The notes under the pieces were generated by a model, which saw nothing but the letters and a program-made list of their open reading frames with translations, was not told the DNA's origin and searched no databases. From Dactylorhiza incarnata (taxonomy: Eukaryota > Streptophyta > Magnoliopsida > Asparagales > Orchidaceae): 64,000 nt of DNA. Each line of letters begins with the position of its first letter. Positions within the stretch are counted from its first letter, which is position 1. The stretch is taken from positions 10,812,001-10,876,000 of the forward strand of contig JAWHQI010000005.1 in the NCBI GenBank assembly GCA_033032865.1, written 5' to 3'. Positions 11,146-23,185 of this stretch are shown one piece after another. The position numbers and the translations under genes were made by a program.

Positions 11146-13038
11146 TCAAACATTAGAAGGAACCCAGGTTACCTTGGGCCCTTTGCTTTTACCATTGTAG
11201 GGTTCAATGAAAGAATAGAAGGGTCTTTCATGATATCCTTTTGGATGATAAGGAATGGGTTTTCCAAACCTATTATTTTGATACTTAAAGTGGGTATACA
11301 AGGTATCTAAATACAGAAGGTCAACAGAATGTTTTATTATCCTAGGTTTGGCTTTAGTCTTTTGGTTATTTAATTTCTTTACATTACTCTTCTCTTGAGA
11401 TTTCTTTTCTATGTTGAGATTTGTTTTATTACCCCTGTTTGTTTTCTTTGGATTATTAGCTTCCTGACCCTTAGTTCTTGCACTATCCTCACATGATTCA
11501 TAGTCACTAGGTCTAATGAAGCTAACTGGATTTTTCCATGAAGGTTTCCTTGGGATTTCTGTGTTAGTGGATGGCTCTGCTCCTAGCCCTAGGTGATTGA
11601 ATCTCATGGAGAGATTTTCTGTGATGTCTCTGAGTTTTTGACTCCTCCCATTGAGTGAGTCCTCAAAGGCTTTTGCCTTTGCTAGCTCTTCCTTTAACTT
11701 TAGATTTTCTTTTCTGGTTTCAATTAATTATGATTCTTTATTATCCATTTCTTCTACTAGGTCTTGATTTCTCACAAATAGATCATCCTTCTTAAGATTT
11801 TCTAATTCTTCCCTACCTGCTTCTAATTCTTTTTGAATTTTAATAAAATCAATACATAATTCTATAAAGCATGTTTTAAAATCATCAGAAGTAAAATCAA
11901 AATCATCAAACAGGGATACATGTTCCTCTTCATCATCTGATGACATCACCAGTGCCATCATGCAGGTTGCTTCTGCTTCTGCTTCATCATCACTTTCAGA
12001 TGATGAGGAGCTTAACTCTGCTTCAGAGTCACTCCAGGTTTCAGCAATGAAACCCTTGGCTTTCTTATTGTCCTTCCCTTTGAAAGACTTCTTCTTCTTC
12101 TCATCCTTGTTGCTTTTCTTGTCCCTTTGCTCTTGTGGACATTCAGGGGCTATGTGCCCTAGTTTGTTCCAGGTGAAGCAGATAATCTCCTTCCTTAGAG
12201 TCTTATCATATCTGGGCTTTGAGCTCCTTTCTCTTCTCCTTGAGTCTTCAGTCTTGAACCACTTTCTGAATCTCCTTGCTAGAAGACTAAACATCTCAGC
12301 TACAGGAGTAGAGGGCTCTCCTTCAGTAGCTTTTAGAGAAAGATTCCTTTGGATAGGAGCTGGGGTTGTCTCCCTTTCCTCTGATTGAGCTCTATTCTTC
12401 TGAAGCATCTCATATGACTTAAGCTTTCCTAGCAAAGCTTCAGTAGAGACTTCTCTATGGCATTTGGATTCTCTAATGACCTAGATCCTTGAATCCCATG
12501 AGCTTGAGAAGCACATGAGGATTTTATCATTAATTTCAGTCAAGGATATCTCCTTGTCTAAGCCTCTGAGCTCATTAATGATAATGTTGAATCTTTCATA
12601 CATATAAGCAAATATCTCTTCAGCTTTCTTCTGAAAGTTCTCATACTGGGATATGAGAAGGGACTTCCTGTCCTTTCTTTCATCAGAACTTCCTTCTACC
12701 ATTCTGGAAAGAGATTCCCAAATTTCTTTGGGCGATTGACAGTCAGCAACTTTCTGGAAGATGTCATCTGACATTATGGAGACCAGAATATTCATAGCTT
12801 TGGCATCACATGCCTTCTGCTCTTTCTCTGTATCAGTCCACTCTGCCCTAGGCACAAGTTCCTGAGTTGAAGTCTCACTGGCATCTTTCTTATATGGAGT
12901 TGGTGGACCTGAAATAATGACATCAAATATGTCTTCATCAATAGAATTCATATATAATTTTATTCTAGCCTTCCAGAGTGTGAACTTACTCAAGTTACAC
13001 ACTGGAGGTCTTGTTGAGGCATAATCCTTAGAACTCAT
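11146..13038 (-). pseudogene. gag: Element C copia Gag (UBN2 type) with long C-terminal tail
   Basis: One frame of about 630 codons starts at MSSKDYASTRPP (13038). Residues 1-185 form the UBN2/copia gag domain (FTLWKARIKLYMNSIDED, IWESLSRMVEGSSDE). A TAG at 12481 and a TAA at 11728 interrupt the same frame. The zinc knuckle reads CFTWNKLGHIAPEC, so its second Cys is replaced by Trp. A Lys-rich segment, an acidic Ser/Glu segment and a coiled-coil-like region follow. The end, GPKVTWVPSNV, is the conserved block that normally precedes protease in SIRE-type polyproteins. Sequence beyond it is decayed and protease is absent. Confidence 0.88.
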
Positions 13039-13117
13039 TTTCTATATAAAATTTTTATAGTAAAGAAATAAGAGTAGGATGCCTTTTTGATCAAGGTGTT
13101 AGCCTTTTAATGATCAA

Positions 13118-13133
13118 CCTATCTCTGATACCA
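13118..13133 (-). other. Primer-binding site (tRNA-iMet), element C
   Basis: The minus strand reads TGGTATCAGAGATAGG, matching the complement of plant initiator tRNA-Met, two bases after the LTR end (13136). Confidence 0.9.
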
Positions 13134-13135
13134 AT

Positions 13136-14809
13136 TGAAAGTGCACAGTGTTCCTCTGAGAATCCTCTAGACGGGGTGAATAGAGATTTAAAATATTTCT
13201 ATCCTAACTGTGTAGATAATAAAACACACTAAGGAATTATGCTCACCAACAACACACAGGCAGAATAATTATTGCAGGAAATAAAAATGCTAAGAGAGAA
13301 AATTGGGACAGCACAGAAAAGCACATCATAAACACAAGATTTTATAGAGGTTCCCCAAAATGTGGGTAGTCCTCTCTTCTACCACCTGGTAGGAATGCAC
13401 CACCTGTGCCTGAGTATTTTGATAAGGAGACTCTTAGAACCACTGATCTTTTGATAAGGAGATCATGAACCAACCAGATCTTTTGATAAGGAGATCTTGA
13501 ACCAACCAGATCTTTTGATAAGGAGATCTTGAACCACTGAATCCTTTGGAAGAGGGATTCTTAAAACTCCTTTACAGTTGAGAAAAGTGAAGGAAAGGAG
13601 AAAGAAGTAGGGAAATGAATTCTGCTATCAGAATTATGATGAAGCCTTCTGCTTTAATTTTCTCTTTTCTAGATTTGCTAAAGATGAACCCCTGTTTTTG
13701 ATATAGATGATTTGCAGAGGTTATGAGCTTCATATCTTGTCAGTTTCTTCTATTCAAATCTGGCTATTGTATGATCTTTGATGAAGAGCAGCCTTCTATT
13801 TTTACTGTGCTGAGAGAGAGCAGTATTTGTTCTTCACTGTCTTCTAGGGTTCAGGAGAAAGAAGAAGAAGAAGAAGGAGAACCCTAATCGACAGAATTTG
13901 AATGTGTGTTGAATGCTCTGCTTTCTTCTCTCTAATCTTCTTATTTATTGTCCATCCTTTAATTTGAATTCGTTTCCTCTTTTAGAGGGTGCTAAAAATG
14001 TATTGGCCTGGATAATTTCTCTTCCTTTCCTTATTTGTTTTCGACCCATCTGCCAACTGTCTTGATCCTTTCCAAGAAAGCTTTTTTTGTCTCCGTTATT
14101 GCTCCTTTCTATTCTAGGCAATAAATGAGCCGTTGTAGAATGGTCTTTAGTATTATGGGCCTTGAGAGAGAGTTCCAAAATGATAGCTGAAAACGTTTCC
14201 TTTTCAGACTGTATTTGACGTTGCGTCAATTTCTCTTTCTCTCTTATCGACGCACCTTTGAGTTCTTATAAAAGCAGCTTCAAATTCATTCTTGCTCTGA
14301 TTGAACTCTGCTGTCGACGTTGCATCGATTACTTATCAATGTAACCATCGAGTGGAAGGCTTGACTCTGAACTTCATCATCTACGTTGAATTGTAGTCGA
14401 TTTTGCGTCGACTTCAGATGGCTTCGACAGATTCTTTCTTCTGCGTTGAGTTGAAGTCAAAGCTGCGTCGACTTCTAGTGATACTTTGATATGTCCATTT
14501 CCTCTACGTAAGCATCCTTTTGATGTAGCATCGACTTGATTTACTTCGACAGAAGGTTGACTTGCTTAGACTTCTAGTCTAAGTAGCGTCAACATCAATT
14601 CGATGTTGCGTCGATTTCTATTCGACGCAATTGTTAACTTAACCCAATTTCTGCTTGTCTTGATCTGGTCTTTGACACACATGTTGTGTGTGATATCCTA
14701 AGGCATCTAATGACCAAATTACACTCACTATTTAATGGGTTATTCAACCTAAGAGATAAAATCACTTTAGATCATTTGTTAAGTTAAATCTAAGGAGTTT
14801 TTCCCAACA
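13136..14809 (-). repeat. 5' LTR of element C (1674 bp)
   Basis: On the minus strand it starts TGTTGGGAAAAACTCC at 14809 and ends GTGCACTTTCA at 13136. It contains the GCGTCGA/TCGACGC array (14211-14640), a TATA-like TTTTATAAGA near 14262-14272, a 32-bp tandem repeat, and the terminal block with TCTATTCACCCC that is shared with LTR D. Confidence 0.85.
13429..13545 (-). repeat. 32-bp tandem repeat in LTR C
   Basis: Three to four degenerate copies of a unit containing GATCTTTTGATAAGGAGATC begin near 13445, 13477 and 13509. LTR D has a different degenerate array at the equivalent place, just before the GAGGACTAC / GGAACCTCTATA block. Confidence 0.8.
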
Positions 14810-14810
14810 G

Positions 14811-16957
14811 AAGACCATTCTTTGTAAACCAGGCTCCCATGACACCATCTCCCAGTTCATATTTGAACTGATGATAAGGATTATCTTGAAGAAGAAGACA
14901 TCCTGGGGAAATGTGATCTTGCAAAGACTGAAAGAGTGTCTGCAAGCCCCCAACTTGGGAAAAATTCTATCCCAATACCTTCTGAACACCCATCCAGAGA
15001 TGTTTGAAAGCTCAAAAGGGTCAAATATCCACTACCTCAAAAGGATGGATATACAAACTTTGGATAGGTTCACCAGGGTGCTCCCCATGAGCCAGCCCTT
15101 AGTGGCAAAGGACCAGAAAAAGAAGATGTCAAAAGAACCCAAGAAGTCCAGAATGATTGTCTCAAGTAAAGGTGTTGAAGATGCACAGGACATGCCTGCT
15201 AATTCTATAAAAATAAATGAAATGTAGAAAATTAACACCCCAGGTAATTAATTCTTCAACCTCGAATTACTGATAATAGTATCTAATCTTGAACAAGTAA
15301 ATTAGTTAATATCTAATGATTCCACAATAATCTAAACTTCAGATCCTCAAGGCCAGTTAGATGCCCTATCTGAGGGGGAGCAACAACAAGAGCCATCTGC
15401 ATTGGATGTTGCTAATAATGCTAATAAAGTCTCTGAAAAGATTGATGGGACAAAGTGCTTTCTCCTGAGGATATGCAAAGTAAGATTGATACCATCCTCT
15501 TAAATCTTGATAGAAAAATCAAACTTAATCATGATAATCTACCAGCTCTCTGGGATTCACCAGCTCACAGACAAGTTGATGCCCCATCTGAGGGGGAGGA
15601 GCAAGGAACATCTGATGATAATGATATTGATAATGATGTTATTAATGTTGGAGATGATGAAGACAATGATGGAGTCCCTCCTGACCATATTGATGACATA
15701 GTCATGGATGATCAAGACAAAAGGCCAAATACTCCAGTCATGAATCCATAGGCAGAATTTATCCCTCCTCCAAGTCTCCCTCGGAAGCCCATAGAACCTG
15801 TAGTGAGTGATCAGCAAGCTTCATCCTCCATCCTCTCACAGTCAAATGAGAATATCATTAGTGTTATTCAAATAATGCTGGATAATCATCTGTCATCCAT
15901 GAAAGATTATGTTGATAGATCAGCCTCTATAGTGAAGGAGTATGTAGATCAGTCCATCTCCAATGTAAAGTCTGAAGTTATGGCTGCACTAAAACCCATC
16001 AAAGATGAAACTATCTTTCTGAATCAACAAATGACCAAGTGGTTTGTCATGGCTGAAAAGACTGTAAATTCTCAATCTCAATGTCACTAAAATGGCAGAA
16101 TCTGATATGAGATATGTCAAAGACTATGTCAGCAAAGCTGATGGGGTGCTTTAGAATACAGCAAAACATATTGAGGAATATGTATGGTCAACTGCTACCC
16201 AAATGGATGATGAGGCAGTAAAGTTGAAGGATGAGCTAAAAGATGACATTGAAAATGTCTTCCAAACCCTCTCTAGCGCAATCACAACAGCTAAACGAGA
16301 CATTAATCAAAGAATATTTGAAGAAGCCAGAAAGGGGGAGAATACCAATGCTATTACCAACTCTGAGCTAGCCCTTAAATTTCTGCAAGGAACAAGGATA
16401 GCCTTAAACCTTTCCCTCCTAGACAGGCAGAGGGCAGAAGATTGGGACTTCTCTAAACAAGAGCAGCTTGCTCAGAAGGTCGGATTGGCAAAGAAAAGAG
16501 AGAGAGAACAAATGATGATAGCTGAAGAATTCATGGCTAAGCAAAGGGATGAACAAAGAAAAGACACAGATCTTGAATATTGGAGTGAGGACTCCAAAAG
16601 CATAATCCTGAATGCATGGCTAAGCCATGGGCAGGTCTGCAAAGACATTGATAGAATTTATCCATGTGAAGAATGGATAAAGCACTTGGAAAGAAATACA
16701 AAAGCGAAAAGATATTCAAGGAAAATCTGGTGAGGAAGGACAACCCAAGGAGGATGCCTTCTAGGTACATTCCAAAGCCATTCCTTTACTTCAAAAGACA
16801 AGAGAACAAGAAGAAGTTGGCTGAAATTGTAGCAGCAAAGACTAAAAAGGACACTGCTACAACTGTTGCTGAAGACAAGGAGACTTCATCAAAAGGGAAA
16901 GAAATTGTTGCTGATAATGCTGAATGCTCATCATCCTCTAAGAAGAGAAAAACTTAA
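14811..16957 (+). pseudogene. Env-like/extra ORF of element D with one candidate intron
   Basis: The frame is open from the C junction (14811) through MIRIILKKKTSWGNV. A TAG at 15225 precedes a candidate GT-AG intron (15244-15342, 99 nt, AU-rich, phase 1). Removing it keeps the frame open into acidic sequence (QLDALSEGEQQQEP). Further frameshifts or stops occur near 15440, 15749, 16080, 16155 and 16730. The later part is helical and Lys/Glu-rich with coiled-coil periodicity (SSMKDYVDRSASIVKEYVDQS) and ends in a Ser/Lys-rich tail SSSSKKRKT. The family is the non-pol ORF of SIRE-type elements. I see no clear transmembrane region. Confidence 0.65.
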
Positions 16958-17351
16958 ATCTATGTATTTAAATTTTTGTTGAAAATCAAAATGTAATTTA
17001 AACAATGTATCAACATTTTGACAGAAATAAAAATGAAACTTTGGCTATATCTATTGGTTTATGTTAAAGGCTAATCTTAGTCAATGCCTAGTATTAGTCA
17101 GTTTAATTGCTATAAAGATTATGTGATATCAGAACATGATGAATTAACAATGCTACAGTTTTGATAAACCATGTTGTTATTATGTTTGTCATAAATGTAA
17201 TCTGTATTGACATGATCTGTAATGCCTTAGTTATGTCAACTTTTATTTGATGTGGTATCATGAATGTTATATATCTCATTACATGATAAGTTTTCTCTTG
17301 TTATGTACCTTAGCATTGGGGATGTTCTGTCTTCTTCAAATAGGGGGAGAT
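16958..17351 (+). other. Element D 3' untranslated region and polypurine tract
   Basis: This is AT-rich sequence without an ORF. AAATAGGGGGAGA (17338-17350) directly before TGTTGGGAATATTG is the polypurine tract. Confidence 0.8.
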
Positions 17352-18600
17352 TGTTGGGAATATTGCCCTCAATGTTCCCTTAATTTGAAGAGGCATCACT
17401 CTCAATGCTAAGTATATATTGTATTTGTAAACCCTATTTTGTATCATGCTAAAGCAGGGTTAGATTATTCCAAGAAGTGTAATATGTTCAGAGGTCTAAA
17501 TGCCAAAACCGCTGAGATGACCTCTCAGTCTCAGCTGAATCACCGAGACAAGCCCAGGTGTCGACGAGGAGTCAGGATCTGCTGAGCTGCAGATAGAGGA
17601 AAGTCGCTGAGACTACTGTCTATCTCAGCTGAACCGCTGAGATGGAGACAGTTGTTGTCGCTGAGTCTGAAGGCTGTCTCAGCTCAACCGCTGAGACAGA
17701 TTCAAATATGAATAAAGAAGTGGCATGGTCTATTTTTGGCGCAAGTGGCAGAAAAGCAAGATACACTTTTGTCAGGTGTCCATGCTGTGTCAGGGGCTTC
17801 TAATAGCCATTGAAAGTAAGGAGGAAGTATAAAGAAGATGTTAGGTCAAAAATAAGAACAATGTTCCATTGGAAGAGTTGTATTGTGTGCTGCAAGGCCG
17901 ATCTTCATCAAGCCTCCTGAAAGGGCATTCTCTCAAGCTAAAGCTCAACTCTTTTGGGAGATAAGTTAGTTCTTCCTGAATCATTCAAGAAGAACAAGTA
18001 GATCTTCAACTTTGTTGAAGGAGAAGATCAAGGAGAAATAAGAAATGTAGCTGCTGCTTGACAGTCCTGTTTCAGCACAACAGAAGACAAGATCTGAAGG
18101 TTAACTTTATACAGTCTTCTGTTGTAACACTATTTTTATCTGTAAGGCCCTTGTGCCTGAGCTGTAGGGCTGATTAGCCTGAGTGTAGAGTTGTACTCCC
18201 AGCTTGAGTGTAGGATCTTTGTAAAGATCTGAGGTAGGACTTCTTGATAGGTCTGAGGTAGGAAATCAGGAGATTTCTGAGTTGTAGGAGTTGGAGAACT
18301 CTGAGTTTGTAGGGCTATTGAGCCTGAGGTAAGGTTTGGAGAAAACCTGAGAGATTCTGAGGAATCTGAGTTGTAAGCTCTTGAAGCTGAGTTGGAGGTG
18401 TTGGCCCTGTCTAACTCATTGTTAGATGGGTGAAGAGGGAAAGAGGACTACTCAAGACACCCAGTCTTGAGGAACCTCTATATATGCTTGTGTTCTTTCT
18501 GTGTGTTTTCTCAAAATCTTTATGCTCATCAAAATTAGCTAGGTTAAAGAAACAAGAAAAGAAAGTGACCTATTCACCCCCCCCCCCCCCCCTCTAGGTG
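17352..18600 (+). repeat. 3' LTR of element D (3' end truncated)
   Basis: It starts TGTTGGGAAT. An array of CGCTGAG and CTCAGC inverted motifs spans about 17505-17705, followed by TATAAAG at 17828. Degenerate tandem GGTCTGAGGTAGGA-like units run from about 18170 to 18410, then the shared block GAGGACTACTC / GGAACCTCTATA. The LTR stops shortly after a 16-C homopolymer where SIRE LTRs have TATTCACCCC..CTAG. Confidence 0.8.
18577..18592 (+). repeat. C16 homopolymer in LTR D
   Basis: Sixteen consecutive C lie in the sequence TATTCA(C)nTCTAGG. LTR C has only CACCCCG at the equivalent position. Confidence 0.95.
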
Positions 18601-18615
18601 ATCTAGACGACTACC

Positions 18616-19477
18616 TGTAAACTATCAAGAGCCACAACTCAAACTTACTCAGCTTCTCATACAACTTATGCTTTCTCAGAGTAGATAGAACCAAATGCAA
18701 GTGCTGAGCATGCTCCTCGGCACTCCGGGAATACACCAGAACGACATCAATGAAAATGACCACGAAGTGATCTAAGAAATCCTTGAAGGCTCTATTCATC
18801 ATATCCATGAATGTAGAGGGTGCATTTGTCAACCCAAAAGAAATCACTAAGAACTCAAAATGTTCGTGCCGAGAATGGAAAGAAGCCTGCGGAACATCTG
18901 ACTCACGGATTCGCAACTGATGGTAGCCTGAACGAAGATCAATCTTTGAAAACATCGAACTACCACGTAACTGATCAAACAAATCATCGATTCGCAGCAA
19001 TGGATATCTGTTCTTGATGGTTGCCTTATTCCACTCTCTATAATCTATGCACAATCTCATAGAACCATCCGTCTTCTTCATAAACAGAATTAGAGCATCC
19101 CACGGTGAAGAACTTGGCCTAATAAATCTATACTGCAGCAATTCATCTAGCTGGGTACAAAACTCTTCCAGCTCGCGCGGGGCCATACGGTACAGTGCCT
19201 TGGCAATAGGACGAGTACCCGGCTCAAGGTCAATAACAAACTCCACATCTCTCTTAGGCGGAAGACCAGGGAGACTAACTAGAAAAACATCAGGGAACTC
19301 TCGCTCCATAGGAATATCCTCGGCACATGGCAAACTACTAACAATTTCTAACATAGAAATAAGGTAAGCAAAACAACTGGAATCTAAAAGTTTCCGAGCA
19401 CATACCGCTGAAATAATTGGGGAATCCTGGCGCGGAAAGCCATGCACACTAATGGGTTGACTGTTGTCCATCGTGAA
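18616..19477 (-). pseudogene. pol: Element B reverse transcriptase (partial)
   Basis: From the J insertion edge the frame reads [12 protein letters not shown], then the linker [20 protein letters not shown]. The RT blocks are [31 protein letters not shown] and [15 protein letters not shown]. The catalytic box reads FIDVVLVYS where gypsy elements have FIDDILVYS, so the second catalytic Asp is Val and the enzyme would be dead. It is truncated after [13 protein letters not shown]. Confidence 0.9.
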
Positions 19478-21554
19478 TGTAACACCCTGCCAGTATAAAT
19501 AGTATAACAGTAGGTCCGGCCGGGACCCCACGCCATACAAACCACACTAGCTAGGAGTTAAAAGGTGATAAACAGAAAAGTAACAACTAAACGAGAGTAC
19601 AAAACGTAAGCGGAAGCATTAATTAAACCATTCAAATAGAACTGTCCACTATCATAGGAATGTATCCAGAATAAGAGTTACGGCCTTAAGGCCTTACATT
19701 CATCCAATGCACAAAACTTCAAAAGCATACATCGGCACGCAGGCCGGCCATACATGAATAATAGGAAAAGGGCAGGCCTTCGAGGGCCAACATTGCAAAG
19801 GGCCATCGCCCGCTATTTCCCGCTAGGCTCACCTGCACCTGCATAAGAACATTCCACCAAGCGGTGGCAAACAAAGTAACGGTCAGCACAGCTGACCAAA
19901 TTATAACGACCCCACCCCTTTTTCGGGGTGGCGGAGCTTCTACCCTGCAAGCAAGCCATACTAGCACAAGTACTAAATATAAAGAAAGTACAAACTACAC
20001 AAGGTGAGGTTTCAAGCACAATCAATCTTCTAGGTTGAGCATCAAAAGAGAGGGGAACCTAGGTATGCACATGATGTTGGTTGGGTTCACCCGAAGGTTC
20101 CCCACAACCGCCTAAGCAATCGCAAGAGGCTAATCATAACATCCACTTCACAAAACACTCCACCGTAAGGGCCACAACCTTGGGTGGAAACAAGAGCTTT
20201 TGGTCGGTCTAGGTATGACACCTTCCACGACCTCTCCCATGATCACATGGCTTTCCTGAGGAAGGGACCTCTTACCGATCTGCATGGAAACGGGTTTGGT
20301 TTAGCTTTGCCCGTGCTCTAATCGTCGCGATCTATCGCACGACGCGGGTACGGCTTCGCCTCGGCCCGTAAGGGTTTAGCACTTTCAAGTGCTACACTAA
20401 TTATACGCTACGCACCTAACCCCTTCACAAGGATCTAGGGTTCACGAATACTCAACAAGGGAGGTGCAATACACTCCGCATCAATTTCGTGGTGAAGGTT
20501 TTGCCTTCAACCAAACTCAATGCATGGGGCTTTCGTTAGCATCTTCACAAGACGCCTATACTTATTTCTCGCATTACTATAGATGATTTCACGGAGTCAT
20601 TCTCTGGCACGCATTCTAGGCCTAACCTAAATGCAACGTCGCAAATCAAGCATCACCGATTTGGGCTCACGGCCACGAGTAGGCTTCACACAAAATGCCT
20701 AAATCCGCACGACTACCGGATTTTCTACATGCAATAATGCCGGGGACGGACACAATCTACCCGGAGTTCCGAAGAACTTGAGGAGATCCTACACTTCACC
20801 CATTTGGTGAAAGGGATTCCTCATGCAAGCATAGAAAGAGGAATGAAAGGACAAATACAAGTCCAAAGTTCGGGAGGAAGAATCGTTACCCTAGTCGCGT
20901 TCTTTTTCGCCATAGATCCGAGATTCTACACGGAGAGAAACGACCGCACCGGGCTGCACTCTCCAAATCTGGAAACGGCTCGCGAAACGGAGCTCCGGAG
21001 CTCCGTCAATGGCGGGATCTACCTTCTTCTTCCTTGGCTCCTCCTTCTTTCTCTAGGGTTTGGAGAGAGAATGGCTTAGAGAATATGAGGGTTTAACCCC
21101 CTCTCATCAGCCCTAAAGGTCTCCCGCAACTAAACCTAGCCGTTGGATCAATTTCCAAAAGATTTGGACGGTCCGATCTTCTTCTCCGCTCAAAATCGCG
21201 GAACAGAATAAACAGGGCGCACGATCGCTGGCGCACGATCACTGGTCGTGCGCGAAGAGGGAAATGGTCGTGCGCACTATCCGAGACAGAACTCGATTCT
21301 CTTCTGAATTAACGCACGATCGCTGGCGCACGATCACTGGTCGTGCGCGAAGAGGGAAATGGTCGTGCGCACTGTCCGAGACAGAACTCGATTCTCTTCT
21401 GAATTAACGCACGATCGCTGGCGCACGATCGCCGGTCGTGCGCGATGAGGCCACTGATCGTGCGCTAAGAGCAGCAAGGGAAGATTTAGCCTGCTTCAAG
21501 TGCAGCACTACCACTCCGCCTACTTCGCTGAACCACGATTTTTGGGGTGTTACA
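19478..21554 (-). repeat. Solo LTR J (2077 bp) with TSD GTGAA
   Basis: The ends are TGTAACACCC (19478) and GGGTGTTACA (21554), a perfect 10-bp terminal inverted repeat, flanked by GTGAA at 19473-19477 and 21555-21559. The insertion cleanly splits the protease/RT frame of B. There is no internal coding, PBS or polypurine tract, so it is a solo LTR. I infer minus orientation because CCCTAGAGAAAG leader-like sequence and the U3-type motif array then fall in the usual order. The right end is homologous to M at 59145. Confidence 0.85.
21217..21466 (-). repeat. Palindromic motif array in solo LTR J, 95-bp period
   Basis: GCGCACGATC and GGTCGTGCGC half-sites are arranged in about 2.6 copies of a 95-bp unit (ACGATCGCTG at 21221, 21316 and 21411). 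The half-sites are the same as in LTRs A and E although the LTR family is different. Confidence 0.85.
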
Positions 21555-21559
21555 GTGAA

Positions 21560-21900
21560 GTCCAAACGCTTTACCTTGCATTGGATAACAGCATCATATC
21601 TTGACAACCAGTCCATGCCCAAAATCACATTGAAATCCTCCAGGTCTAGCGCCTTTAGATCAGCAAAAGCTAAGAAATCACCCAAGAGGATAGGACATCT
21701 CTGGATACCGTGGCTCGACACCACGGAGTAGCTATAGGGAAACTAAACACGAAACGAATCATCAATTTGATCAAGGGTCAAACGATGACGCTCTACAAAA
21801 GTCCTAGCCACGAATGAGTTGGTAGCACCAGAATCAAAAAGGACGTGTTCCCAACGATTCTTTACCTTAAATTCTCCTATAAATTGGATATGTAACTAGC
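21560..21900 (-). pseudogene. pol: Element B aspartic protease
   Basis: The active site D-S-G-A lies at about 21825-21836 (FDSGATNSFVA). A stop follows (near 21744), then the conserved VILGMDWLSRYDAVIQC block near 21600. The frame continues into RT once J is ignored. Frame breaks make it non-functional. Confidence 0.8.
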
Positions 21901-22032
21901 TGAACAGGAATCGAAAACTGAAGTTGAAGGCTAAAAGTTAGATTAGGGCCTAACCTGAAATCACCTAGGTGGAAGTCTGCGCTTCTTCCCTGGTCACTAC
22001 ATTTAACTTGCCCCTTCCTTTATCCAGTTGTT

Positions 22033-23185
22033 TCAGCGGCGGCAAAGCCTGAAGTGGCACTGGCTGCAAGGGAGTCTAGGATTGCGGGCATTTATGCTTA
22101 ATATGCCCCTTCTGGCCACACTGGAAATAGACCTTGTCCTTTGACCAACAATTGGCAACATTATTCCCCTTTCGCTTACATGAAGTACAGGTTGGATCTC
22201 CTTTTGGAGCGCTCTGAATTGTAGCACTTGCTGCTGCTTCTTAGCCCCCAATCTCTTGAAACATTTTTCGTAGGGATGGCCAGGGCGACCACGGAAACTA
22301 CAAACTTTGCTACCTCTCTTCTTCGGAGTAGGGCCAGATACTTTGGGGCTTCCACCGTCTTCAACCTTTCTCTTTTCCTTCCTCATCATTTCACCTTTGC
22401 TCTTGGCATTATCGATAGCCTTGACTTTCAATGCAGCTTCTACCACTTCAGCATAGCTTTCTGACCTGTATGGACTAGTCAACTGTTGAACGTCGCTATG
22501 AAGTCCTCCCAAAAACTGCTTCACCCTTCCTGCCACATAGGCTACTAAGTCTGGAGTAAATCTGCTCAACTTACTAAATTCAATCTCATACTCACTAACC
22601 GTGAGTTGCCTCTGCTTTAGGTGCAGGAAATTGTTCATCAGGCGGTCTCGCTCGACCGACGGCAGGAACTTCTTCTGTAACATCTCCTTAAATGACTCCC
22701 ACGAACATCCGCCTGCGAGGCTCTCTCTCTCTCTCTCTCTGATCCACCAGCTCTTAGCAAGTCCCATCAGCTGGTAAGCGGCGGCGATCACCATCTGGTC
22801 CACAGAGATTCCTGAATACGTAGCATTTCTTCGATGGCAATTAGCCAATCATCCAAACCATGAGATCGGATCTTCCGTCATACGTAGGGGGTCCTAATCA
22901 TTGAAAATGCAATATAAAAGTCATTTCTGGTGGCAGCAAAATTGGAGGCACCAGATGAGCAGGAGGAACATGTATAGTCTGACCCACTACAGGGTCCTGC
23001 ACCTCAGGCTGCTTCCCAGAGGAGGCAGTCAACAACGTCTGAATTTGTGATTGCATTGCAACTAATGACCTTGACAGAGCCTCATTACTCTGCCACAGAC
23101 CCTCAATCATGGCTTCACTTTGCGCACTCGAAGGCTCACCCTTACATTGGGGTGTCGACCTTATCGCAACACGCTTCGGTGCCAT
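22033..23185 (-). pseudogene. gag: Element B Gag
   Basis: It starts MAPKRVAIRSTPQC (23185). A frame break lies near 22850-22900 around PPTYDGRSD. The Retrotrans_gag core follows (QLMGLAKSWW, SWESFKEMLQKKFLPSVERD, EYEIEFSKLSRF). A short CT microsatellite at about 22720-22740 encodes the RERERE run. The zinc knuckle reads CSFRGRPGHPYEKC, with Arg in place of the second Cys. Downstream residues are decayed before protease. Confidence 0.88.

Larger units (their letters stand above)
9651..14809 (-). mobile_element. Element C: SIRE-like Ty1/copia element, internally deleted
   Basis: Reading on the minus strand, the order is 5' LTR (14809 to 13136), tRNA-iMet PBS, UBN2-type gag, a short decayed stub where protease should begin, a motif array, then the start of an extra env-like ORF cut by element A at 9651. 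Protease, integrase and RT are missing here, so a deletion joined the gag end to the extra-gene region. The remainder, including the 3' LTR, would lie left of A, outside the window. The outer LTR end at 14809 breaks the env-like ORF of element D. Confidence 0.8.
14810..18600 (+). mobile_element. Element D: 3' part of a SIRE-like Ty1/copia element
   Basis: It consists of the C-terminal part of an extra env-like ORF, a short 3' untranslated region, a polypurine tract and most of a 3' LTR. Its left portion was separated by insertion of C and lies outside the window. Its right end, at the LTR terminus, is lost at the junction with B near 18600. Confidence 0.75.

Noticed and set aside
14811..16957. 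True viral envelope glycoprotein
   Set aside because: No signal peptide, membrane anchor or cleavage site is visible; only a coiled-coil, Lys-rich protein of the SIRE extra-ORF type.
9651..18600. Single element with C and D as its two ends
   Set aside because: The LTRs are in opposite orientation and differ in sequence and motif arrays, and D coding is cut exactly at C's LTR terminus.
20804..21079. Short plus-strand ORF in solo LTR J
   Set aside because: No conserved domain and it lies in LTR leader-like sequence.
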